Origin: Campylobacter gracilis
GTDB lineage: Bacteria > Campylobacterota > Campylobacteria > Campylobacterales > Campylobacteraceae
Assembly (NCBI RefSeq): GCF_018374135.1
Contig: NZ_JAHAFS010000020.1
Location: 1 to 30,730, forward strand
Length of the DNA stretch: 30,730 bases
Direction of reading: 5' to 3'
A model generated the notes under the pieces. That model was not told where the DNA came from and searched no databases. It was given only the letters and a program-made list of their open reading frames with translations. Shown here piece after piece: positions 1-7,374 of the stretch (its first letter is position 1; every line of letters begins with the position of its first letter). The translations under genes were made by a program, and so were the position numbers.

Positions 1-10
1 CCCCCCCCCC
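1..10. repeat. C10 homopolymer at the window edge
   Basis: The window opens with ten consecutive C residues (G on the minus strand), and the tract may continue to the left. Poly-G/C tracts of this length are the usual slipped-strand phase-variation switches of Campylobacter. No complete gene can be tied to it here. On the plus strand one frame is open from base 1 to a stop at 112-114. On the minus strand an open frame starting at ATG 94 runs leftward into the tract. Confidence 0.5.
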
Positions 11-94
11 ACTGCCTTCAAGTAATAAAATTCCCGCCGTTCTCGAAGCTGAAAATTTCACTACTGCTAGCTTTGAATGAAATTCTATCGCCAT
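1..94 (-). CDS. possible 5' end of a minus-strand ORF running into the poly-G tract (partial)
   Basis: An ATG at 94-92 on the minus strand opens a frame with no stop down to base 1. It encodes about 31 residues (beginning MAIEFHSKLAVV) and ends in a run of glycines coded by the G tract. A homopolymer within the first 30 or so codons is how many Campylobacter contingency genes are built. There is no clear Shine-Dalgarno sequence, the frame is closed upstream by a stop at 127-125, and the peptide matches nothing I know. It may be chance. Confidence 0.15.
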   Translation of the reverse strand, partial: MAIEFHSKLAVVKFSASRTAGILLLEGSGGG

Positions 95-114
95 ATACTC
101 GATCAAAATTTTAA

Positions 115-770
115 CTCGGGCGAGCTAAGATTATCGCTAGAAATTCTCGCATCCCGAGTGTTCTGGATCAAAATTTTGGAGATCAGGCATTGCCGCCGGT
201 TTTTATCCGAGTCGCTACGCGCCGTTTTATCGCAGCCCTACCGACGCCGCTTCTGTCTTTGATTAAAATTCTATCTTTAAGAAAAGCTCATCTGACGCCG
301 TTAAAATCAAAATTTCGCCGCTGCGCTAATAGTTTTAATAAAATTCAGACGCTGCTGCTGCAAGTAGTTTGCGATCAAAATTCTATCATCGCCGATTGTA
401 TATCAAAAGCCCTGCCACTGGCACCTCATCACTACCGTCGCCGATACTACGCCTTTAATTGCCTCTGCCGCAGTAGCAAACGCCGCAAAGCCGTCCGCAT
501 CGCTTACGCCCTTTAGCTACCAAAGCTGCGTGTAAAGCGCAGCGCCCCCCATTGCTGCGCCACGACGACAGATCTGCGATAAAATTTCCGCCGCCCGCCG
601 CGCAGTGTGTCAAGCCAAACGCTGCAAATTTTAAAATTTTACCGCCTCTCGCCGCGCGGCACCGATAAATTCCAACCGATAAATTCCGCTAGCTAGTCCA
701 TCATTTCCGCATAAATCATAAATTTCCATAAATTTAACGCCGCCTTTCTTGCTTTATATTAAAATTTCGC
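115..770. other. gene-poor intergenic stretch
   Basis: No credible gene. Two short overlapping plus-strand frames (77-262 and 190-516) have arginine/serine-rich, low-complexity translations and no ribosome binding site. The word AAATTCTATC occurs three times (80-89, 266-275, 378-387), each time inside a larger AAAATTTT/AAATTC context. The rest is CGCCGC-rich. Confidence 0.5.
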
Positions 771-776
771 TAAAAT
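771..776 (+). promoter_or_regulatory. -10 element for the GntP permease gene
   Basis: TAAAAT preceded by TTTCGC and a T/A-rich run matches the Campylobacter sigma-70 pattern, in which the -10 is strong and the -35 is replaced by periodic T-rich DNA. It lies 80 bp before the permease start codon. Confidence 0.5.
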
Positions 777-805
777 TACCGCATTAAATTTGAGGCGCAA
801 ACGGA

Positions 806-819
806 GTTTAAGCTTAAAC
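806..819. promoter_or_regulatory. 14-bp perfect palindrome in the permease leader
   Basis: GTTTAAGCTTAAAC is a perfect 14-bp dyad lying about 30 bp after the -10 element and 37 bp before the start codon. The position suits a repressor operator, but no regulator gene lies beside it. Operator function is inferred. Confidence 0.35.
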
Positions 820-856
820 CGCTTGCGGGCAAATTAAATCCATTTAAGGAGCTTTT

Positions 857-2233
857 ATGAGCGGTGTTGCGTTAATCATCTGCTTCGCCATAGCGGTCGT
901 CGTGATGATTTTTTTGATCTCCAAAGCAGGCGTTCACCCATTTTTGGCGCTAATGCTTATCTCCCTGGCGCTCGCGATCGTCGCGGGCATACCGCTAGCC
1001 AAGATCCCCGCGATCATCGGCGACGGATTCAGCGGCACGTTTAAGAGTATCGGTATCGTCATAATCTTCGGTGCGCTCATCGGCACCGTACTCGAAAAGA
1101 CGGGCGCGGCGCTCAAACTCGCCGATATGGTCGTAAACGTAGTCGGGCAGAAGCGCCCCGAGCTTGCGATGCTCATAATGGGCTGGATCGTGGGTATCCC
1201 CGTATTTTGCGACAGCGGCTTCGTCGTTTTAAATCCGATCCGCGAAGCGATCAGCAAAAAAATCGGCGAAAATCCGGCCGCTCTAGCAGTAGCGCTCTCC
1301 GGCGGACTTTATGCCTCGCACGTATTCATCCCGCCGACTCCGGGACCGATCGCCGCAGCAGGCGCCGTGGGTCTAGGCGGCAATCTGCTGCTCGTAATCG
1401 CAATGGGCGCGGTAGTGTCCTTGCCGGTGCTGATCGCCACATACTTTTTTTCTAAAAAGGTCGCCAAAAACGTCCATATAAGCGAAGCCGAAGCGAATGA
1501 AGTCATCGCTAAAAGCTACGACGATCTGCTTAAACAATACGGCAAATTGCCGGGCGGATTTTTGAGTTTAGCCCCTATTTTGGTACCGATCCTATTTATG
1601 GCGCTGGGCTCCGTCGCCAAGATCCTAAAAGTAGGCGGATTTGCGGGTGAAATTTCGCAATTTTTAGGAAATCCTATCATCGCGCTAGCCTTAGGCGTAG
1701 TTTTTGCGGTATTTCTGCTCGCACAAACCGGCAAACTAGGCGAATTTAGCGAGATCACCAACGAATCCTTAAAGATAGTAGGCCCGATCCTCTTCATCAC
1801 CGCAGCGGGCGGAGTGCTAGGCAAGGTCATTACCGACGCCGGCTTCGTAACCTACATCAAGGACAATGCGACCGCGATTAAAGCCGCGGGGATTTTCTTC
1901 CCATTCTTAATCTCAGCCGTCTTAAAAACCGCGCAAGGAAGCTCCACCGTTGCGATCATCACTACAGCTTCGATTATGGGCGCATTTAACGCAGACGGCT
2001 CGCTGATGCAGGTACTGGGCTTTACCTCCGAAATGTCCGGCGCGCTTGTGGTAATGGCGATCGCAGCGGGCGCGATGACGGTTTCGCACGCTAACGACAG
2101 CTACTTCTGGGTCGTTACGAATTTCAGCAAAATGAACCCGCAGCAAGGCTACCGTACCCAAACAATGCTGACGCTAATTATGGGCATTACGGGTATGATC
2201 AGCGTGTGGGTTTTGTCGCTGTTTTTGATCTAG
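857..2233 (+). CDS. GntP-family permease, probably a glycerate (or gluconate-type acid) importer
   Basis: A 458-residue polytopic inner-membrane protein of the GntP/gluconate:H+ symporter family, whose usual length is about 440-460. It has about a dozen hydrophobic segments from residue 4 to the C-terminus. Family-typical stretches are GIPVFCDSGFVVLNP (about 114-128), HVFIPPTPGPIAAAG (about 155-169), KTAQGSSTVA and SHANDSYFW near the C-terminus. The start is set by AAGGAG at 846-851, five bases before ATG. A glycerate kinase lies 332 bp downstream on the same strand, so the most likely substrate is D-glycerate. Gluconate is less likely because no gluconate kinase is present. The family call is firm; the substrate is inferred from context. 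Confidence 0.9.
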   Translation: MSGVALIICFAIAVVVMIFLISKAGVHPFLALMLISLALAIVAGIPLAKIPAIIGDGFSGTFKSIGIVIIFGALIGTVLEKTGAALKLADMVVNVVGQKRPELAMLIMGWIVGIPVFCDSGFVVLNPIREAISKKIGENPAALAVALSGGLYASHVFIPPTPGPIAAAGAVGLGGNLLLVIAMGAVVSLPVLIATYFFSKKVAKNVHISEAEANEVIAKSYDDLLKQYGKLPGGFLSLAPILVPILFMALGSVAKILKVGGFAGEISQFLGNPIIALALGVVFAVFLLAQTGKLGEFSEITNESLKIVGPILFITAAGGVLGKVITDAGFVTYIKDNATAIKAAGIFFPFLISAVLKTAQGSSTVAIITTASIMGAFNADGSLMQVLGFTSEMSGALVVMAIAAGAMTVSHANDSYFWVVTNFSKMNPQQGYRTQTMLTLIMGITGMISVWVLSLFLI

Positions 2234-2565
2234 GTTAGCTTATTCTAGCCGCTACCGCGCTAAATCAGTGCGGAGCGCTACGGGCATCTAGCAGCGGCTA
2301 GCTACATAAAATTCTTTAAATTTACGTAGCTAGCTGTACCGCACAAATGCCCTAGTATTAAAATTTAGTATAGCGGAGTTTAAATTTACATACAAAGCCT
2401 CAAGGAGTAAAATTTTAAAATTCCACGACATGAAATTTCAAAATTTGCCCCATAAATTTGGCGACGAGATTTTAAAATTCTACTCTTGCTTCAGTCTCGT
2501 CATCGTAAATTTAGCCTACGCGCTGTAAAATTCCAAAATTTTAAAATACCAGCCAAAGGAAAAAT
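2234..2565. other. intergenic region between permease and glycerate kinase genes, with inverted repeats
   Basis: No gene in 332 bp. The first half holds a strong inverted repeat: GCTAGCTAC at 2297-2305 pairs with GTAGCTAGC at 2326-2334, with an inner TAAA/TTTA extension. Two further complementary pairs surround it: GTGCGG 2268-2273 with CCGCAC 2339-2344, and GGGCAT 2282-2287 with ATGCCC 2347-2352. The second half is rich in AAAATTTT/AAATTC words and has a weaker GACGAGA (2463-2469) / TCTCGTC (2495-2501) pair. Confidence 0.5.
2297..2334 (+). terminator. hairpin downstream of the permease gene, possible terminator
   Basis: Nine-base perfect arms (2297-2305 and 2326-2334) with a 20-nt loop that itself can form four A-U pairs. 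It starts 63 bp after the permease stop codon. There is no good U-tract after it, so it may be an mRNA 3'-end or stability element rather than a classical intrinsic terminator. Confidence 0.35.
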
Positions 2566-3702
2566 ATGAAAGTTTTGGTCGCGATCGACTCGTTTAAGGG
2601 CTCGCTTAGTTCGCTTGAGGCGGGCAACGCCGTAAAATCAGGCATCGAAAAGCTAGGCTGTGAGGTGCTCGTCAAACCTATCGCAGATGGCGGCGAAGGA
2701 AGCGTTGAAGCCCTTGCCGACGCGCTAAAAGCTAGGTTCATGGATGTCATCGTAGCAAATCCGTTAGGCGAAAAAACGCCCGCGCGCTACGCCTTAAAAG
2801 GCGAGCTAGGCATCTTAGAAATGGCGTCCGCATCGGGTCTGCCGCTCATCGAAAAATCACGCCGTAACCCACTAAAAACGAGTACTTATGGCTTTGGCGA
2901 GATGATAGCGCATGCGATTGCGCACGGCGCGCGAAAGTTTATCATCGGCATCGGCGGAAGTGCTACGAATGACGCGGGTATGGGTATGCTGCGCGCGCTT
3001 GGTTTTAAATTTAAAGATGCGAATGGCGTAGAGCTTGCGGGAGCGGGCGAGGATCTGATTAAACTCGCCACGATAGATTGCACTTCGGTGCTGCCACATC
3101 TTAAAGAGTGCGAGTTTCTTATCGCCTGCGATGTGGATAATCCGCTTTTTGGTGAAAACGGCGCGGCATATATTTACGCTCCGCAAAAAGGCGCGGATGC
3201 AGCGATGGTAAAGCAGCTCGATGCAGGGCTTATAAATTTCGCAAGCGTCGTAAGCAAGCACCTCGGACGCGAGCTTTGGAATAGCCCCGGAGCAGGAGCC
3301 GCCGGCGGGCTGGGCTTTGGCTTCGTGAGCTTTCTAAACGCGACGCTTAAGCCGGGCATCGACATCATCACCGAAGAGATCGGACTGGATCGCGATATGC
3401 AAGGCGCCGAGCTCGTCATCACAGGCGAAGGAAGGCTCGATTTTCAAAGCTCGATGGGCAAAACCCCCTGCGGTGTCGCAAAGATCGCCGCTTCCTACGG
3501 CGTGCCCGTAATCGCGCTAGCAGGCGGTATCTCGCCCTGTGTCGGTGGCTGTAACGAGCGAGGCATAGGCGCATTTTTTTGCATCCTAAACGAACCGATG
3601 AGCCTTGAGCGCGCGATGGAAAAAGAGACCGCAACACAAAATTTAGCCCGCGTCGCCGAACAAGCGGTGAGATTGTTTCTGCTAGGACGCGGCGCCAAAT
3701 AA
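2566..3702 (+). CDS. glycerate kinase (GlxK/GarK family)
   Basis: A cytosolic kinase that phosphorylates D-glycerate with ATP; most members of this family make 2-phosphoglycerate. At 378 residues it has the normal family length. Recognisable blocks in order are DSFKGSLSS (8-16), ADGGEGSVEAL (about 41-51), GIGGSATNDAGMGMLRALG (about 128-146), the ACDVDNPLFGENGAA stretch (about 188-202), GAGAAGGLGFGF (about 244-255) and ITGEGRLDFQS (about 285-295). The start ATG follows AAAGGAAAAAT. It follows the GntP permease, and the pair would import glycerate and feed lower glycolysis or gluconeogenesis and serine synthesis. Campylobacter generally cannot ferment glucose, so entry of carbon at the triose-acid level makes sense. 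Product position (2-PG versus 3-PG) cannot be read from the sequence. Confidence 0.94.
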   Translation: MKVLVAIDSFKGSLSSLEAGNAVKSGIEKLGCEVLVKPIADGGEGSVEALADALKARFMDVIVANPLGEKTPARYALKGELGILEMASASGLPLIEKSRRNPLKTSTYGFGEMIAHAIAHGARKFIIGIGGSATNDAGMGMLRALGFKFKDANGVELAGAGEDLIKLATIDCTSVLPHLKECEFLIACDVDNPLFGENGAAYIYAPQKGADAAMVKQLDAGLINFASVVSKHLGRELWNSPGAGAAGGLGFGFVSFLNATLKPGIDIITEEIGLDRDMQGAELVITGEGRLDFQSSMGKTPCGVAKIAASYGVPVIALAGGISPCVGGCNERGIGAFFCILNEPMSLERAMEKETATQNLARVAEQAVRLFLLGRGAK

Positions 3703-5550
3703 GGCTTTTGGACCAAAATTTTAAGGCGCGTCCGCTAAAACTTGCAGAGAGTGCGGCGCGTATGTGCGCAGGGATATGGCGCGGCGGCGGCTCACAGCAG
3801 ACAAGCACGACAAAGTGCAGCAGGAGGTGAGCACAGCGAAGAAACGAAATTTTATGCAGGATAGATTTGCGTGCTTTTGAAAAACGCGGCGCAGCGCAGA
3901 TACAGCGCTCGCGCGGCTTACAAGGCACAAAAATATACGCGAAGAAGCAGGCGAGAGCCTACAACGATGGACGTTGGTAAAGCGGCGGCTTGCGGCAAGA
4001 GGATACGGGCTATGACGTGCATGCGCGGCGAGCAAATACCGCGCACAGCTTGCGGCGAGCGGCAGAATTTCATCCGCCGCAGTCTGCGGCAAGCGAATAA
4101 ATTTTACATTAGAGCAAAACCGAAGCGAGGCTTTGCCGAAATTTTGCCGGTTTGAAAAGGCGCACACTTCGGCGACAGCGCAGCGGCGGGCAGCATGAAT
4201 TTTATGGCGCATTTGACTTCGCTGCGCGCAAAATGTACGCAAGGCGGGCTTTAAAACTCATTTCCAATCAAGCGGTTCGCGAACCCTCGCAATACATAAC
4301 CTCAAGGCATGATTAAGACAGATAGAATTTTAAAATTTAACCGCTGTATTCGCAGTCTATGGAATTTACAACGTAAATTTAAAAGCAGCGATCCGCTTTA
4401 TAAAATTCCGTTTCGAATTTTAGTCCGCGATATGTCCGTCTTGAGGCGAAAAAGACCGCTCAATCGCAAAATCGCGCTTCTTGTAAAAATGGCGCTCCCA
4501 AGCAGCGCGCATTACTTCGCCCGCTCGCAAAGCCCGTCAAGCCCTCCGATGACGCTTTGATGAGAGGCGGGCTGCGTCTGCGTAAATTTTGTATTATTAA
4601 GATCGCAGATTTGCTTATTGCTAAATTTAGTGCATATACGGCGGCGGTCGTACGTCGCTACGATAGAAGCGGGCTTGCATTAGTTTTGCTCCGATCGCGC
4701 TGTGTTTTGCGATAAAAATTTATGAAATTTCATTTTCAATCGGCGCCGTGAAATTTTATAAAGCTCCATTTTAAAATTTGCGGCACGGGCGCGTACCGAT
4801 CAGATCGTCAAGCTAAAATCAAATATCAAAATTCCAAGCGGCAAATGCAGAAGACCCTCGCGTCTAGCGTATCTGCGGCGGCGACACGGGCACGCTAAAT
4901 TTATCGCTTTTGGGACGCAAAAAGACGCGCAGGCGCGGGCAAAATTTATTGATTTTAGAGTTTAAAGCATCGAATTCGCGCGCCTAGGCTAAGTTTTAAA
5001 TTTAAAACGCACGACGCTTCGGACGTATCCGCGCGACTGCGAGCGCTCATAAAATTCGCCCGAAGCAAGGTTGTAAAACAGCGGACGGGCGCAAAATTTA
5101 TCGCCGCAAAAATCAAAGCCGCGAAAGCAAAAAGGCTCCACGAGCGCTCGCTGCCGCACCCGCCCGAGCAAATTAACCGCCTGGTTAGCATACATGGGGG
5201 CGCCGCTGCGGGCATTTGTACTTAAATCCGGTGCGCGATCGCAATGCGATTTAAAACCGCGCCTGCTTAAATTCGCGCCGTTTCGGTTCGCTCGCAATCA
5301 CATCTCGCCGCAGTAGCGCTTTAAATTTGCGCCGCCGCGATTTGTGCGCATTCAATCGCTACGGCAAGGGTAAAATTTCAAAATCTAGGTCCATATGCGC
5401 CGATTTGCGCCGCCCAAAATCGCTCGGAGCTAATTTATGCTACCGCAATCCGCGCAGATTAAAGCGCCGCCGCTTAAAAGCGCAAATTTTACTTCCCAAA
5501 CGGCGGCGCGAAATTTCACTAAAATTTCATCTTTTAATTCCGCGCGCGAT
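3703..5550. other. 1.85-kb gene-poor gap
   Basis: No open frame here looks like a protein. The longest ones (minus 4242-3721, plus 3871-4155, plus 4309-4560) translate to Arg/Ala/Ser/Cys-rich, low-complexity peptides without ribosome binding sites or domains. The stretch 3960-4100 repeats variants of GCTTGCGGCAAGAG / GCTTGCGGCGAGCG / GTCTGCGGCAAGCG. From about 4300 onward AAATTT/AAATTC words are frequent. It could be a decayed gene region or an expanded intergenic spacer. No RNA gene was recognised. Confidence 0.5.
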
Positions 5551-6357
5551 TTATAAAATTTCGCCCTCGCCGTGCCCCAAAATCTGCGGCCTAGGCAGCG
5601 CCAGGCTCTTTGCGGTCTTACTAAAAAGTATCAGATCCTCGGTGCTTTGCACGCTCCACGGCAGCCGCGAGAGCGCGAATTTAAAAATTTCAAAGCAGGA
5701 AATGGCGTCGCTAAATGCGCGGTGGTGGACGTTTTGCACGCCTAAAAGCTCTTTTAGCGAGCCAAGGCCGTATCTTTGCGCCTCTATCGTGCGGCGCGCG
5801 AGCTCGACGGTGCAGAGCCTGCGATTTAAAAGCATCCCAAAGCCACATTTTTGCAGGCTCGCGTCGATAAAACCGTAGTCAAATTTGACGTTGTGTGCCA
5901 CAAAAACGCTATCGCCTAAAAACAGTCTAAACCGCTCCAGCACGCTAGCTAGCGGCGGCGCGCCCATAAGATCGTCCGCGCAGATCCCCGTAAGCTCCGT
6001 GATATTTTCGGGCACGACGGGCGCGTAAACGAAGCTTTCGAAGCGGTCAAGCTCCTGCGTGCCGCGCGTTTTTATCGCGCCAATTTCGATGATCTGGCCG
6101 TTTGAGAGCCCGCCGTTTGTCTCGATATCTACGAAGCAAAAAATTTCATCCGAAATATCCGTCTCGCGGGTCTTGAGCGTGATTTTGCCGTTGTCTAGTT
6201 TAATGATATCTATGCCGAGCGCGCGCCACATCGAGAGGTCTTTGGGCTCGAAAAGCTCGGTAATTTCGGCAATATCGCTTGCTTTTGAGATAAAATCGTA
6301 ATAATTTATGCTCTTTTGAGCTAGTAAATTTATGAGATTTTCGATTCTATGCGTCAA
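5551..6357 (-). CDS. dnaQ: DnaQ-like 3'-5' exonuclease (DNA polymerase III epsilon-type, DEDDh)
   Basis: A 268-residue exonuclease of the DEDDh family. The exonuclease core shows all five active-site residues: D77 and E79 in FVDIETNGG, D160 in AHNVKFD, H212 and D217 in HRAFSDA. About 70 residues precede the core and may form a separate N-terminal domain. It would proofread for replication or act as an accessory exonuclease. No polymerase alpha subunit is nearby. The start is a TTG at 6357, chosen because the ORF has no useful upstream ATG and AGGGG (6366-6370) lies at a suitable distance. The gene lies 21 bp downstream of rpe and is probably co-transcribed with it. The same order (dnaQ, rpe, rpmB) is recalled from C. 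jejuni. Confidence 0.88.
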   Translation of the reverse strand: MTHRIENLINLLAQKSINYYDFISKASDIAEITELFEPKDLSMWRALGIDIIKLDNGKITLKTRETDISDEIFCFVDIETNGGLSNGQIIEIGAIKTRGTQELDRFESFVYAPVVPENITELTGICADDLMGAPPLASVLERFRLFLGDSVFVAHNVKFDYGFIDASLQKCGFGMLLNRRLCTVELARRTIEAQRYGLGSLKELLGVQNVHHRAFSDAISCFEIFKFALSRLPWSVQSTEDLILFSKTAKSLALPRPQILGHGEGEIL

Positions 6358-6378
6358 AATTTTACCCCTGTATCGCGC

Positions 6379-7020
6379 CTAAATTTTAAGCGCACGGATC
6401 GCCTCTGCGTAGTCGTTTGAAGAAAATATGTAGTTGCCCGCTACCACGACGTCGGCGCCCGCTTCGTCGATATCTGCGATATTCAGCCCGTTTACACCGC
6501 CGTCGACCTCGATGAGGCATTTTGCGCCTTTGCGGTCGATCAGCTCGCGCAGCTGCCTAATTTTCTCAAGCGCCGAGGGGATAAATTTCTGCCCTCCAAA
6601 GCCCGGATTGACGCTCATTAAAAGCACCATATCGACCTCACCCAAGATAAACTCCAGCATGCTAAGCGGGGTGTGCGGATTTAGCACGACCGCGGGCGAG
6701 ACGCCGCTGTGGCGTATATGATCTATGAGGCGCAGCGGATGGGTCTCCTCCTCGATGTGGAAGCTAAGAAATTTCGGCTTTAGCGGCAAAAAAAGATCGA
6801 CGAAAAACGGCACGTTTTTAACCATCAAATGGATGTCTAAAGGCTTGCTGCTTGCCTTTGCCGCGGCGCTTGCTACGAGCGGTCCGATCGTGAGATTGGG
6901 TACGAAATGCCCGTCCATCACGTCTACGTGAATGAGATCGGCGCCCGCTTCGCAGACTGCGCGAATTTCATCGCCTAAGCTGCCGAAATCCGCCGATAAA
7001 ATGCTGGGTGCTACATACAT
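6379..7020 (-). CDS. rpe: ribulose-phosphate 3-epimerase
   Basis: Interconverts D-ribulose 5-phosphate and D-xylulose 5-phosphate in the non-oxidative pentose phosphate pathway. It is a 213-residue TIM barrel of normal length. Metal-binding and catalytic positions are visible: H31 and D33 (HVDVMDG), H64 (IHLM), D173 (EVDGGVN). It also has the phosphate-binding SVNPGFGGQ stretch (about 136-144) and the N-terminal APSILSADF signature. ATG at 7020 is preceded on the minus strand by AAAGGAATTTTA, a good ribosome binding site. It is divergent from rpmB and leads a short dnaQ-containing transcript. Confidence 0.96.
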   Translation of the reverse strand: MYVAPSILSADFGSLGDEIRAVCEAGADLIHVDVMDGHFVPNLTIGPLVASAAAKASSKPLDIHLMVKNVPFFVDLFLPLKPKFLSFHIEEETHPLRLIDHIRHSGVSPAVVLNPHTPLSMLEFILGEVDMVLLMSVNPGFGGQKFIPSALEKIRQLRELIDRKGAKCLIEVDGGVNGLNIADIDEAGADVVVAGNYIFSSNDYAEAIRALKI

Positions 7021-7127
7021 TAAAATTCCTTTAAAATTTCAAGATTCGGAATTTTACTTAGTTTTGTCATAAATTTCGCTAAATTTAAACCGCGGCGGAT
7101 TTTAAGCATAATTTGAAATTTTTTCGC

Positions 7128-7133
7128 TATAAT
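7128..7133 (+). promoter_or_regulatory. -10 element of the rpmB promoter
   Basis: TATAAT preceded by TTTTTTCGC, the classic Campylobacter extended -10 layout with a T-rich upstream stretch. It is 31 bp before the rpmB start codon. Confidence 0.75.
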
Positions 7134-7164
7134 CGCCATTTATTTTAATCATCAAGGATTTATT

Positions 7165-7356
7165 ATGGCAAGAAGATGCGCAATCACCGGCAAAGGTGCG
7201 ATGGTAGGAAACAACGTCAGCCACGCAAATAACAGGACCAAAAAGAAATTCCAGGTCAATCTACGCACCATCCGCGTTCAGCTAGAAGACGGCTCAACCA
7301 GACAAATCAAAGTAGCCGCCTCAACTCTACGAACTATGAAAAAACAATCAAAATAA
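7165..7356 (+). CDS. rpmB: 50S ribosomal protein L28
   Basis: A 63-residue basic protein with the L28 N-terminal signature ARRCAITGKGAMVGNNVSHA, followed by a Lys/Arg-rich tail with VNLRTIRV and STLRTMKK. L28 is part of the large ribosomal subunit. AAGGA at 7154-7158 sets the start. There is a canonical promoter just upstream, and the K+ channel gene follows 18 bp after the stop, so the two are probably transcribed together. L28 of this length is normal for epsilonproteobacteria. Confidence 0.97.
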   Translation: MARRCAITGKGAMVGNNVSHANNRTKKKFQVNLRTIRVQLEDGSTRQIKVAASTLRTMKKQSK

Positions 7357-7374
7357 CCTCTTAAAGAGGAATTT

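Noticed and set aside
3419..3928. 169-residue minus-strand frame over the end of the glycerate kinase gene
   Set aside because: It mostly overlaps a certain gene in another frame, is Arg/Ser/Cys-rich and has no ribosome binding site.
3721..4242. 173-residue minus-strand frame in the large gap
   Set aside because: Low-complexity Ala/Arg/Ser/Cys translation, no domain, no start signal; also contradicted by an equally poor plus-strand frame at 3871-4155.
5327..5878. 183-residue plus-strand frame
   Set aside because: Overlaps the 3' end of dnaQ antisense; translation is Arg/Leu/Ser-rich and not protein-like.
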